Source: Prolixibacteraceae bacterium
GTDB lineage: Bacteria > Bacteroidota > Bacteroidia > Bacteroidales > Prolixibacteraceae
Direction: 5' to 3'
Length of the DNA: 64,000 nt
NCBI GenBank assembly: GCA_028683385.1
Contig: JAQUIJ010000001.1
Span: 496,001-560,000, forward strand
Below are positions 17,861 through 26,318 of the stretch, piece by piece (the first letter of the stretch is position 1; each line of letters opens with the position of its first letter). The translations under genes and the position numbers were made by a program. The notes below the pieces were generated by a model. The model was not told the DNA's origin. It made no database searches and saw only the letters and a list, made by a program, of their open reading frames with translations.

Positions 17861-17899
17861 ATGAAACGAGCCTTATATTATCAGCACATGATTGCTTGA
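17861..17899 (+). CDS. Possible 12-residue leader peptide upstream of gdhA
   Basis: A micro-ORF reading MKRALYYQHMIA, preceded 2-5 bp by AAGAG-type purines and located between a perfect -7 motif and the gdhA start. Its first four codons (atgaaacgagcc) are identical to those of another micro-ORF at 25790. Being so short, it may be chance. If real, it could be a leader peptide controlling gdhA. Confidence 0.25.
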   Translation: MKRALYYQHMIA

Positions 17900-17951
17900 T
17901 TATTTATGGTAAGTTCCAAATGTTTTCTAAAAAAAAATAAATCAATTTCAA

Positions 17952-19286
17952 ATGAAAGCAGACATCAATGAATTTTTGGAAGCTCTAAAAGTACGTACTC
18001 CGGGCGAACGCGAGTTTCATCAAGCCGTACAGGAAGTAATTGAATCGATATGGGATGTTTATCAGAAAAACCCCAGATACCAAAAGGCAAAAATTCTGGA
18101 ACGAATCGTTGAACCGGAACGCACCATTATTTTCCGTGTGCCTTGGATCGACGATCGTGGCGAAGTTCAGGTTAACCGTGGATACCGCGTTGAATTTAAT
18201 TCAGCCATTGGACCATACAAAGGAGGATTGCGTTTTCACCCGACTGTAACTTTAAGTGTGCTAAAATTTCTGGGTTTCGAACAAACTTTTAAAAATAGCT
18301 TAACCACTTTGCCAATGGGTGGCGGTAAAGGCGGATCTGATTTCAGCCCGAAAGGCAAGTCAGATAACGAAATCATGCATTTCTGTCAATCGTTTATGAC
18401 TGAACTCTCCCGTCATATTGGTCCAAATACCGATGTTCCTGCCGGTGACATTGGCGTAGGCGGACGCGAAATCGGATTCTTATTCGGTCAGTACAAACGG
18501 ATCAGGAATGAATTTACCGGAGTTTTAACCGGCAAAGGACTGGGTTGGGGCGGAAGTTTAATTCGTCCGGAAGCAACCGGTTTCGGAGCGGTTTACTTTG
18601 TTCAGCATATGCTCGCTAACCTTGGAAAAGAAATTGAAGGTAAAACATTCAGTGTTTCAGGATTTGGAAACGTTGCCTGGGGAGCTATCCTGAAAATTAA
18701 TGAACTGGGAGGAAAAGTGGTTACCATTTCAGGACCAGATGGCTACATTTACGACGCTAACGGAATCACGGGCGAAAAAGTGGATTATATGCTCGAACTT
18801 CGTGCATCGAACAACGATGTGGTTGAACCTTACGCCAAAGAATTTGGAGCGCAATTTATTCCAGGCAAAAAACCTTGGGAATGCCCGGTTGACATTGCGA
18901 TGCCTTGTGCCTGCGAAAATGAAGTGAACATTGAAGACGCCAAAATGCTCGTCAGCAACGGATGTTTCCTCGTTGCCGAAACCTCGAACATGGGTTGTAC
19001 TGCCGAAGCCGTTGAATATCTGACCGAAGCGATCACTTATGCACCGGGGAAAGCAGTTAATGCTGGTGGCGTGGCAGTTTCAGGTTTGGAAATGTCGCAA
19101 AACTCCATTCGGATGAACTGGCCAAAAGAAGAGGTAGATAAATACCTGCACCGCATCATGAAAGACATTCACGACACCTGTGTGAGATACGGCAAAAAAG
19201 GAAATAAAGTGAATTATGTGGTTGGTGCAAATGTTGGAGGCTTCGTAAAAGTAGCCGATGCGATGCTTGCTCAGGGAATTGTATAA
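17952..19286 (+). CDS. gdhA: NADP-type glutamate dehydrogenase
   Basis: A 444-residue cytoplasmic enzyme that makes glutamate from 2-oxoglutarate and ammonia. The hexameric GdhA signature is complete: GYRVEFNSAIGPYKGGLRFHP, LGFEQTFKNSL, PMGGGKGGSDFSPKGKS with the catalytic lysine, and DVPAGDIGVGGREIG. The nucleotide domain follows (GFGNVAWGA). The length equals that of the NADP-dependent biosynthetic class; cofactor use is inferred from family. It is the only gene of its transcript, with a roughly 110-nt leader and a hairpin at 19311-19353 downstream. With GlnN it sets the ammonium balance. Confidence 0.97.
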   Translation: MKADINEFLEALKVRTPGEREFHQAVQEVIESIWDVYQKNPRYQKAKILERIVEPERTIIFRVPWIDDRGEVQVNRGYRVEFNSAIGPYKGGLRFHPTVTLSVLKFLGFEQTFKNSLTTLPMGGGKGGSDFSPKGKSDNEIMHFCQSFMTELSRHIGPNTDVPAGDIGVGGREIGFLFGQYKRIRNEFTGVLTGKGLGWGGSLIRPEATGFGAVYFVQHMLANLGKEIEGKTFSVSGFGNVAWGAILKINELGGKVVTISGPDGYIYDANGITGEKVDYMLELRASNNDVVEPYAKEFGAQFIPGKKPWECPVDIAMPCACENEVNIEDAKMLVSNGCFLVAETSNMGCTAEAVEYLTEAITYAPGKAVNAGGVAVSGLEMSQNSIRMNWPKEEVDKYLHRIMKDIHDTCVRYGKKGNKVNYVVGANVGGFVKVADAMLAQGIV

Positions 19287-19310
19287 TCGATACAATCGAT
19301 AACTTCAAAA

Positions 19311-19356
19311 ATATCCCGTAAATCAGTTCTCCGGAACTAAATTTACGGGATATTCA
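19311..19356 (+). terminator. Hairpin terminator after gdhA
   Basis: Perfect 13-bp outer stem atatcccgtaaat / atttacgggatat, enclosing a second small stem agttc / gaact. The following T tract (TTCATTTT) is modest. It lies 24 bp beyond the gdhA stop codon. Confidence 0.65.
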
Positions 19357-19487
19357 TTTTAAAAATTGGGTATTTAAGCGAATTTGGCACGAACAACCTC
19401 GATTTTCTTTTTTCTACACAATAAAATAATGTTCCGTTCATATTCAGGTGGTATATTTTCTCTTATTTTGATGAAATTTTGCCGAAA

Positions 19488-20252
19488 ATGCTGATTGATA
19501 CTCATTCTCATATTTATTCTACTGACTTTATTCACGATCTGGATGAAGTAATTCAGCGTGCATACTCAAACGATGTTCGCAAAATTATACTTCCAAACAT
19601 CGACAGTTCGTCGGTTAAAAACCTGTTGGATCTGGTTGATACCTACCCTCATATTTGTTTTCCACTGATGGGGTTGCACCCAACTTCGGTGACTCACGAT
19701 TATCAGGAGGAATTGCAGGTTGTTGAATACTGGCTGAAAAAGCGTAAGTTTTATGGGATTGGCGAAATTGGTATCGATTTGTATTGGGATAAATCGTTTT
19801 TGGAAGAACAAATTCATGCTTTTCGTTTTCAACTTGAGTTGGCCCGACAGTATAAATTGCCTGTTGTTATTCACACACGCGATTCGTTCGACGAAGTTTA
19901 CCAGGTGCTGACAGAAGTAAAAGACGATAACTTGACCGGTGTTTTTCATAGCTTTTCAGGAACAATCGAGCAAGCCAATCTGGTAACCGACCTTGGGTTT
20001 AAAATTGGGATTGGAGGCGTTGTTACCTTTAAAAAGAGCGGTTTAGATCAGATTGTCAGTCAAATCGATCCGTCGCATTTGATTCTGGAAACGGATTCAC
20101 CTTACCTGACGCCGGTTCCGTTCCGTGGAAAAAGAAATGAAAGTTCGTATCTTGTTTACGTTGCACAAAAAATTGCTGATCTTCACCACATGACCATTGG
20201 TGACATATCAAAAATAACCACCGATAATGCCCGAAAACTGTTTGAGATTTAG
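19488..20252 (+). CDS. TatD family metal-dependent hydrolase
   Basis: A 254-residue TIM-barrel hydrolase. Metal ligands typical of TatD are visible in order: DTHSH at the N-terminus, GEIGID with the bridging Glu, HTRDS, FHSFSG and ETDSPYL near the end. Family members are 3'-5' DNA/RNA exonucleases or D-aminoacyl-tRNA deacylases acting in the cytoplasm; the exact substrate here is open. The ATG at 19488 is preferred over a TTG three codons earlier. A TTATTTTG box at 19463-19470 is a near-consensus -7 element, giving a short leader. ansA follows on the same strand after about 180 bp. Confidence 0.92.
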   Translation: MLIDTHSHIYSTDFIHDLDEVIQRAYSNDVRKIILPNIDSSSVKNLLDLVDTYPHICFPLMGLHPTSVTHDYQEELQVVEYWLKKRKFYGIGEIGIDLYWDKSFLEEQIHAFRFQLELARQYKLPVVIHTRDSFDEVYQVLTEVKDDNLTGVFHSFSGTIEQANLVTDLGFKIGIGGVVTFKKSGLDQIVSQIDPSHLILETDSPYLTPVPFRGKRNESSYLVYVAQKIADLHHMTIGDISKITTDNARKLFEI

Positions 20253-20431
20253 CTTGAAATAAAGTTGTTCACCCGAAAATATCTCCGTTCTTAAATTAAT
20301 TACCTTTACGTGCTCGTGGAACTTTCATGTTATGAGATTTCCTCAGCGAACAATATTTTCAGTCTTTTCTGGTGCTGCTTATTTAGATTTTATTTCAGCG
20401 ACACATTTGTTTGATCAGTAAAATTTATCTT

Positions 20432-21463
20432 GTGGAAAAGAAACCTTCGATTCTCATCATTTATACCGGTGGAACCATTGGAATGGTACAGCGGGAATCC
20501 AGTGGTGTTTTGGTACCCATGAAATTTGACCAAATTCAGCTTGAAGTTCCCGACCTTAACCGTTTGGATGTTAATCTTCAGGTGGTCACATTCTCTCCAC
20601 CCATCGACTCGTCAAACATGACTCCCGCCATTTGGGTGAAAATTGCCAATACCATCGAACGAAACTACAGCAAATACAATGGATTCGTTATTTTGCATGG
20701 AACCGACACCATGGCTTATACCGCATCGGCACTAAGTTATATGTTCGAGAATCTGGATAAACCAATCGTCCTAACCGGTTCTCAACTTCCCATTGGAATA
20801 CTTCGAACCGATGGCAAAGAAAACCTGATTACCTCTATACAAATTGCCGCCGCCCAGCAAAACGAACAGGCTATTGTTCCTGAAGTGTGTGTGTATTTTA
20901 ATTCGAAGCTTTATCGCGGAAACCGAATTTCGAAGCGACATGCTGATGATTTTAGTGCTTTTTCTTCAGTAAATTATCCACCATTGGCTACTGCTGGCGT
21001 CGAAATCAAGTATTTTCAGGAGAACATTAACCGGTTTCCGAATAAAGGGATCTTGAAAGTCAGGACGCATTTTGATGAGAATGTGGTTGTGTTGAAAATA
21101 TTTCCAGGGATCGGGAAAATGGTATTTGAAAACATTCTGAACATTCCGGGACTGAAAGGAGTTGTTCTCGAATCGTTTGGTTCGGGCAATATTCCCACTT
21201 CGCGATGGATGATCAGCCAGATAAAAAATGCAATTAAGCGTAAGATAATATTCCTGAATGTCACTCAATGTCAGGGTGGAGCAGTGAATATGGGGCGCTA
21301 CGAAACCGGCGTTGAACTTGAAAATGCCGGTGTTGTCAGTGGCAAAGATATGACTACCGAAGCCGCGATAACCAAACTTATGTTCCTTCTAGGACAGGGT
21401 TTAGATCAGGAAGAAATCAAGCTACACCTGAATAAAAGTTTGATTGGCGAGATGAGCGAATAG
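20432..21463 (+). CDS. ansA: L-asparaginase, type I (AnsA)
   Basis: About 343 residues, without signal peptide, so the cytoplasmic type I class. It hydrolyses asparagine to aspartate and ammonia. Both active-site threonine motifs are present: IIYTGGTIGM at the N-terminus and VILHGTDTMAYTAS in the middle, followed by LTGSQLPIGILRTDGKENL. The start is uncertain: no ATG is available before the first motif. GTG at 20432 (MEKKPSILIIYTGG) fits the family best, and a TTG at 20411 would add seven residues. The tRNA-Ser gene follows 58 bp later, and read-through between the two is possible since no terminator separates them. Confidence 0.93.
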   Translation: MEKKPSILIIYTGGTIGMVQRESSGVLVPMKFDQIQLEVPDLNRLDVNLQVVTFSPPIDSSNMTPAIWVKIANTIERNYSKYNGFVILHGTDTMAYTASALSYMFENLDKPIVLTGSQLPIGILRTDGKENLITSIQIAAAQQNEQAIVPEVCVYFNSKLYRGNRISKRHADDFSAFSSVNYPPLATAGVEIKYFQENINRFPNKGILKVRTHFDENVVVLKIFPGIGKMVFENILNIPGLKGVVLESFGSGNIPTSRWMISQIKNAIKRKIIFLNVTQCQGGAVNMGRYETGVELENAGVVSGKDMTTEAAITKLMFLLGQGLDQEEIKLHLNKSLIGEMSE

Positions 21464-21521
21464 CTTTTCTATTGGTTTTTTTCGTACTTTCGAGCCCGTA
21501 AAAATAAAGCCAGATTTATTG

Positions 21522-21612
21522 GGAGAGATGCAAGAGTGGCTGAATTGGCACGCCTGGAAAGCGTGTGTACCTCAAAAGGGTACCGCGGGTTCGAATCCCG
21601 CTCTCTCCGCCA
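21522..21612 (+). tRNA. tRNA-Ser (anticodon GGA)
   Basis: A 91-base class II tRNA with the 3' CCA encoded. The acceptor stem is ggagaga / tctctcc with discriminator g. The anticodon loop is ctggaaa, giving anticodon GGA, which reads UCC and UCU. It has a long variable arm and the T arm gcgggttcgaatcccgc. A hairpin terminator follows immediately. Confidence 0.96.
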
Positions 21613-21621
21613 AGTAAAAAG

Positions 21622-21645
21622 AAGCCGGATTTAACCGGCTTTTGC
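21622..21645 (+). terminator. Terminator after tRNA-Ser
   Basis: Stem aagccgg / ccggctt with a six-base loop, followed by TTGCTTTTT, ten bases after the tRNA 3' end. Confidence 0.75.
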
Positions 21646-21747
21646 TTTTTACAAAACCCATTCTCGTCTGACTACTTTCTTCAGTGTAAATCGTTATCAA
21701 TCCGTGTTTTAGCAAAATAAATTACACCAACCTTGAATAATGTATAG

Positions 21748-24084
21748 CTATTTGCTAAATGAAACTGTTGCTGCCCATTTTTTATTCGGACGGTTACTCA
21801 TTTCGAAAACCAGTTCGCCACCATTGGCAATGTCGCCGTGCGAAAGGAAGCTTGCAGTTACCGGTTTACCGTTCAAACTGACCGATTTGATGTAAATGTT
21901 CTGATCCGATAGGTTGTTGGCTTTTACGATCATCGATTTCCCTCCTGAAAGCTGTATTTTCCCTTCGCTAACTGATGGCGCTCCAATGGCATATTCTCCG
22001 GAAGCCGGACAAACCGGATAGAATCCGAGTGACGAGAACACATACCAGGCCGACATTTGTCCGCAATCGTCGTTACCACACAATCCATCGGGTTTGTTGA
22101 GGTACATGGTAGATACAATCTGGTGAATGCGTTCCTGCGTTTTCCAGGGTTTTCCGGCCCAGTTGTACATGTATGCTACGTGGTGACTGGGTTCGTTACC
22201 ATGAACATAGCAACCCACCAATCCTTCGCGTGTGATATCTTCAGTTTCAGCAAAATATTTGTCGGGCATATACATGGTAAACAGCGAATCGACATGCTCG
22301 CAAAAACGGTTGTTGCCTCCCATTTTCTGAATCAGTGTCGGGATATCCTGCGGCACATACAACGAATAATTCCACGAGTTTCCTTCGATAAATCCTTCGT
22401 TGGCTGTGTGCATCGGATCGAACGGCGATTTCCAATTGCCTTTACTGTCCTTGGCCCCAACAAATCCAGTCTTTTCATTGAACAGGTTTTTCCAGTTGTT
22501 GGCTCTCTTTTCAAATGTAGCCGCAACCTCTTTTTCTCCCAGCGATTTGGCCAGTTGGGCTATGGTCCAATCGTCATAGGCATATTCCAGAGTCATGGAT
22601 GAACCAACAGCATTTATTTCATACGGAACATAGCCTAAATCCATGTATTCGCCCAGGTTTCCGTAGCTTCGGTGAGTTGCCGAAGCCACACAAGCAGCCA
22701 GTGCCCGTTTGCCGTCAAATCCGCGGATACCATTCATCCAGGCATCGGCAATAACCGGAACAGCGTGGTATCCAATCATGCACCAGTTTTCGTTTCCAAA
22801 GTGGCTCCAGACCGGAAGCAGATGATGAACACTTTGATCGTAATGTGCCAGCATTGAATTTATCATATCTGAAGCCCGTTCAGGCTGAATTAAAGTGAAC
22901 AATGGGTGCAATGCACGATAAGTATCCCACAGCGAGAACACCGAATAGTTCACAAATCCTTTGGCCTGATGGATGTTGTGGTCGAGACCACGGTATTGCC
23001 CATCTACGTCCATATACTGAATCGGGTTGATGAACGTATGGTACAGCGAGGTAAAAAATGTGGTTTTCTTTTCCGGAGAGGCCTTTACGGTAATCCGGCT
23101 TAACTCACTTTGCCAGTTGGCTTTTGCCTCTGCCCGTACTTTTTCGAAATTAAAATGAGGAACTTCTGCTTCCAGGTTTTTTAGCGCTCCTTGGGTGCTG
23201 ACGGCAGAAATAGCGAATTTGATCTTGATTTTTTCGCCATCGGCAGTTGCAAAATCGAAGTGAGCTTTCAACTTTTTTCCGGCCATTTCCGGAAAATTGT
23301 GTTCCTGATCAAATTTTCGCCAGAAGCCTTTATAAACCAGGTTTTCTTCGTTTTTGCCTCCGTAGGTTTTAATCGGTTTCGAGAAAACCATGGCAAAATA
23401 AAGGTAGTTAGTTCGTGCCCAGCCGCTAGTGATGCGGTATCCGGTAACCAGCGTATCGTTTTCAACACGCAGGTACGACCATAAAACCTTTCCGTCGTAA
23501 TTGTAAATCCCGTGGTTCAGGTCGAGGATGATATGCGCATCGTCGCTCTTCGGGAATGTGTATTGATGGAAGCCAACATGAGTTGTTGCGGTCATTTCGG
23601 CTTTAACCTTGTAATCGTCGAGCATCACGCTGTAATAACCCGGTTCGGCTTTTTCGGTGTCGTGGCTGAATCGCGAACGGTAACCACTTTCAGGTTTGTC
23701 GGCAGTACCCGGGTTTAGTTGCACCGGGCCAACCGTTGGCATGACCAAAAAGTCTGACAAGTCCGAATGCCCTGTTCCACTCAGGTGAGTGTGGGTAAAA
23801 CCAACGATGGTTTTATCGCTGTACTGGTAACCGGCGCAGTAGCGGTAAACCGTTCCGGTGTATTTGCCATTCACAGCGTATGGAATGGTATCGGTATCCG
23901 GACTTAACTGAACCATCCCGAATGGAACGCAGGCTCCAGGGAATACATGTCCCATTTCTTTGGTACCGATTAGAGGATCGACATAACGCGTCAGATCTTC
24001 AATATCTTGCTGAGCTCTTATCGATAATGTTCCCAGGCAGGAAACCATCAAAAAAGTGATTCTTAAGAAGGTTTTAAAATTCAT
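21748..24084 (-). CDS. GH92 family alpha-mannosidase, secreted
   Basis: A 778-residue protein with an N-terminal signal peptide (cleavage likely after SIRA, about residue 24). GH92 signatures run through it: YVDPLIGTKEMGHVFPGACVPFGMVQLSPD at the N-terminus, GFTHTHLSGTGHSDL, the LWDTYRALHPLF segment, EGNSWNYSLYVPQD, HGNEPSHHVAYMYNW and the calcium-site/active-site stretch GNDDCGQMSAWYVFSSLGFYPV. GH92 enzymes are calcium-dependent inverting exo-alpha-mannosidases that trim N-glycans or fungal mannans in the periplasm or on the surface. Linkage specificity cannot be told from sequence. No SusC/SusD pair lies nearby, so it is not in a classical utilisation locus. Confidence 0.95.
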   Translation of the reverse strand: MNFKTFLRITFLMVSCLGTLSIRAQQDIEDLTRYVDPLIGTKEMGHVFPGACVPFGMVQLSPDTDTIPYAVNGKYTGTVYRYCAGYQYSDKTIVGFTHTHLSGTGHSDLSDFLVMPTVGPVQLNPGTADKPESGYRSRFSHDTEKAEPGYYSVMLDDYKVKAEMTATTHVGFHQYTFPKSDDAHIILDLNHGIYNYDGKVLWSYLRVENDTLVTGYRITSGWARTNYLYFAMVFSKPIKTYGGKNEENLVYKGFWRKFDQEHNFPEMAGKKLKAHFDFATADGEKIKIKFAISAVSTQGALKNLEAEVPHFNFEKVRAEAKANWQSELSRITVKASPEKKTTFFTSLYHTFINPIQYMDVDGQYRGLDHNIHQAKGFVNYSVFSLWDTYRALHPLFTLIQPERASDMINSMLAHYDQSVHHLLPVWSHFGNENWCMIGYHAVPVIADAWMNGIRGFDGKRALAACVASATHRSYGNLGEYMDLGYVPYEINAVGSSMTLEYAYDDWTIAQLAKSLGEKEVAATFEKRANNWKNLFNEKTGFVGAKDSKGNWKSPFDPMHTANEGFIEGNSWNYSLYVPQDIPTLIQKMGGNNRFCEHVDSLFTMYMPDKYFAETEDITREGLVGCYVHGNEPSHHVAYMYNWAGKPWKTQERIHQIVSTMYLNKPDGLCGNDDCGQMSAWYVFSSLGFYPVCPASGEYAIGAPSVSEGKIQLSGGKSMIVKANNLSDQNIYIKSVSLNGKPVTASFLSHGDIANGGELVFEMSNRPNKKWAATVSFSK

Positions 24085-24389
24085 TAGACTGTTCTTTTTT
24101 GTTTTTCAGTTAGTAATCTCAAAGGAATTATTTTAATCCACTTTATCCAAATCAATTCAGATTATTCAGTAAGAAATTTGCTTATCGTTTTTTGATGATC
24201 TGAATGAATCCTTTTATCTTTTAGCATGTAGAATTTTAACCTTGACAATTAGTCTTGATTTAAAAAATGATAAATCTATTTTGAAAGATCGATCAAATAA
24301 GTTTCTCGGTATAAATCGTTGGTAATCTACTCCTGAAAAAGAATCCGGCAAAAATGCGTTTCTTTGTACCTGAATAAAATCCACTTGCA

Positions 24390-25619
24390 ATGAAATTTGA
24401 TGATTACCGCATATCTTCCGATATTAAGAGAAACCTTGAAACCCTTGGATTCCGCCGACCTACTGACATTCAGTACAAAGCCATAACACCGATCCTGAAA
24501 GGCGACGATGTTTTAGCCATTGCTCAAACCGGCACAGGGAAGACAGCAGCTTTTGCGATTCCCATTATCGACATAATCCATCAGCAGAAAAGCAGCAGCC
24601 GAAGTGAATTCCTTTGCTGCCTGGTCATGGTCCCCACCCGCGAACTGGCTTTGCAAATCACCGAGGTTTTTCAAACAATTGGCAAACATACGCTGGTAAA
24701 AACAGCCTGTGTATTTGGTGGAGTTGATCAGGAACCACAAATTTCGAAACTGAAAAGCGGCGTAGATATTCTGGTGGCTACACCCGGACGCATGTTCGAT
24801 TTGGTGAGTCAGGGACACATCCTGCTCGATAAAATACAGATACTTGTGTTGGACGAGGCCGACCACATGCTTGCACTGGGATTTATTAAAGACATCAGGC
24901 AATTGATTCACTTTTTATCCAAATACCGGCAAACGCTTTTCTTTTCGGCAACTATCAATCCTGAAATTAAAGAGCTGGCCTACTCGCTGGTTACAAACCC
25001 TATCCGGATTGAGATTTCACCCAAAGATCCGGTGGCAAAAAATGTAACTCACTCTGTGGCAATGATCGACATGGACGACAAACGTTTTTTCCTTGAACGG
25101 CTGATCAAAGAACATCCTGAATCGAAAATTTTGGTTTTTGTACGCACTAAAGTTCGTGCAGAACGAGTATTTAAAGCCATGGAGCGCGTTGATATTAAGA
25201 CCGTGACCATTCACGGAGACAAAGAGCAGAAAGACCGTCTGGATGTGATGACTTTATTTAAGTCAGGAGAAGTAAAGGTTTTGATTGCCACCGACGTTAG
25301 TGCGCGTGGTATCGACATTCCCGATGTTGATTATGTGATCAATTACGATTTGCCTGATGTGGCCGAAAACTATGTTCACCGCGTGGGCCGTACCGGTCGT
25401 GGAGTAAAAAAGGGATTGGCCGTTTCGTTTTGTAGCCCAGAAGAAAAACCGATACTCGACGAAATAGAAACCTTCCTTGGACAAAAAGTTAGCGCGTTAA
25501 TTATCGACAAGGAAGAATACACCGCAACAGTTGATTTGTCGCTGGATAATCCGAACGACTGGAAAGCCTTGATGCGTGACGAAGAGCAAAAGCCTAAACC
25601 CAAGAAAAAGAAAAAATAA
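24390..25619 (+). CDS. DEAD-box ATP-dependent RNA helicase (RhlE-like)
   Basis: A 409-residue cytoplasmic helicase with all motifs in order: Q motif (RRPTDIQYKAI), I (AQTGTGKT), Ia (PTRELALQ), Ib (TPGR), II (DEAD), III (SAT), V (ATDVSARGIDIPD) and VI (HRVGRTGR). The C-terminal tail is short and lysine-rich (KPKPKKKKK), typical of RhlE/CsdA-type proteins that act in ribosome assembly or cold adaptation. The 305-bp gap to the divergent GH92 gene holds only AT-rich spacer and a TTTCTTTG near-match to the -7 box at 24358-24365. No terminator was seen directly downstream. Confidence 0.95.
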   Translation: MKFDDYRISSDIKRNLETLGFRRPTDIQYKAITPILKGDDVLAIAQTGTGKTAAFAIPIIDIIHQQKSSSRSEFLCCLVMVPTRELALQITEVFQTIGKHTLVKTACVFGGVDQEPQISKLKSGVDILVATPGRMFDLVSQGHILLDKIQILVLDEADHMLALGFIKDIRQLIHFLSKYRQTLFFSATINPEIKELAYSLVTNPIRIEISPKDPVAKNVTHSVAMIDMDDKRFFLERLIKEHPESKILVFVRTKVRAERVFKAMERVDIKTVTIHGDKEQKDRLDVMTLFKSGEVKVLIATDVSARGIDIPDVDYVINYDLPDVAENYVHRVGRTGRGVKKGLAVSFCSPEEKPILDEIETFLGQKVSALIIDKEEYTATVDLSLDNPNDWKALMRDEEQKPKPKKKKK

Positions 25620-25789
25620 AGTTTGGACAGATGTTATCTTATTCCGGAAGCACAGGAAGAATGTTCTAATCCTTTTCATTTTCAGAAAGTGCATGAAAGA
25701 TTCAATCCTACGAAATTTGTAAATCAGAATTTCAGCGAAGCAGAATAAAATTACTAACTTTAGAGAAATAAACACTGTAAGATTCGACG

Positions 25790-25876
25790 ATGAAACGAGC
25801 CATGAGGAATAATTCCTCACACCAGAGAATGACTATTCGGGCGAGTTCCATATGGCAATTAAAAAACAAGTTATAG
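25790..25876 (+). CDS. Possible 28-residue peptide upstream of a small lipoprotein gene
   Basis: A short ORF beginning MKRAMRNNSSHQRM and ending four bases before the ATG of the lipoprotein gene at 25881. A taactttag near-match to the -7 promoter box lies just upstream (25754-25762). The first four codons are identical to those of the micro-ORF before gdhA (17861). The tight spacing would allow translational coupling. Coding status is unproven. Confidence 0.25.
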   Translation: MKRAMRNNSSHQRMTIRASSIWQLKNKL

Positions 25877-25880
25877 ACAT

Positions 25881-26111
25881 ATGAAAACAAAAAAACAAAT
25901 CCTAATTCTTTTTCTTATTTCTGCATTCCTAATCTTGGGAAATAGCTGTACGATGGTTCGTCCAGCGTATCACCATCCATCAAGAACGGTGATTGTTCGT
26001 ACCAACCCCAATGGTAAAGTACCACCGGGACATATGAAAAAAATGACCGGAGAAAAGAGTGCCAAGCATTATGCCCCGGGACACAATAAAAAGCACAAGA
26101 AAAACAAATAA
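25881..26111 (+). CDS. Small basic lipoprotein, function unknown
   Basis: A 76-residue lipoprotein. A lysine-rich start and hydrophobic segment lead to the lipobox LGNSC (Cys about residue 23). The mature part is very basic and histidine-rich, with two repeated elements: VPPGHMKKMTGEKSAKHYAPGHNKK contains PPGHMKK and APGHNKK. Similar short PPGxxKK...APGxxKK lipoproteins recur across Bacteroidota without a known role. A strong terminator follows, so this is an independent transcript or the end of a short one with the upstream micro-ORF. Confidence 0.7.
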   Translation: MKTKKQILILFLISAFLILGNSCTMVRPAYHHPSRTVIVRTNPNGKVPPGHMKKMTGEKSAKHYAPGHNKKHKKNK

Positions 26112-26114
26112 GTC

Positions 26115-26147
26115 AAAAAGTCCGGAGAACTTAACTCCGGACTTTTT
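26115..26147 (+). terminator. Terminator after the small lipoprotein gene
   Basis: Perfect 13-bp stem aaaaagtccggag / ctccggacttttt with a seven-base loop, starting four bases after the stop codon. Confidence 0.9.
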
Positions 26148-26277
26148 GCTTTTTAAAAATAAATCCTGAGCGGGGTAGAATATTAAACCTCATCCAAGTA
26201 TAATCTTAGCCCTGACACATTTCATAAGCTTACAAGGGTCAATAAAACTCCTCAATAAATTATTTCCCCAAAAATAT

Positions 26278-26285
26278 TAACTTTG
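26278..26285 (+). promoter_or_regulatory. -7 promoter element for purM
   Basis: TAACTTTG, a perfect TAnnTTTG match, 33 bp before the purM ATG. No good -33 TTG. Confidence 0.5.
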
Positions 26286-26318
26286 CCGCACTTTAACTGA
26301 TTAGGTAATTCAGATTGT

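Noticed and set aside
22057-22602. A 181-codon open frame opposite the GH92 gene
   Set aside because: Antisense shadow of a strongly conserved coding region; translation shows no recognisable domain.
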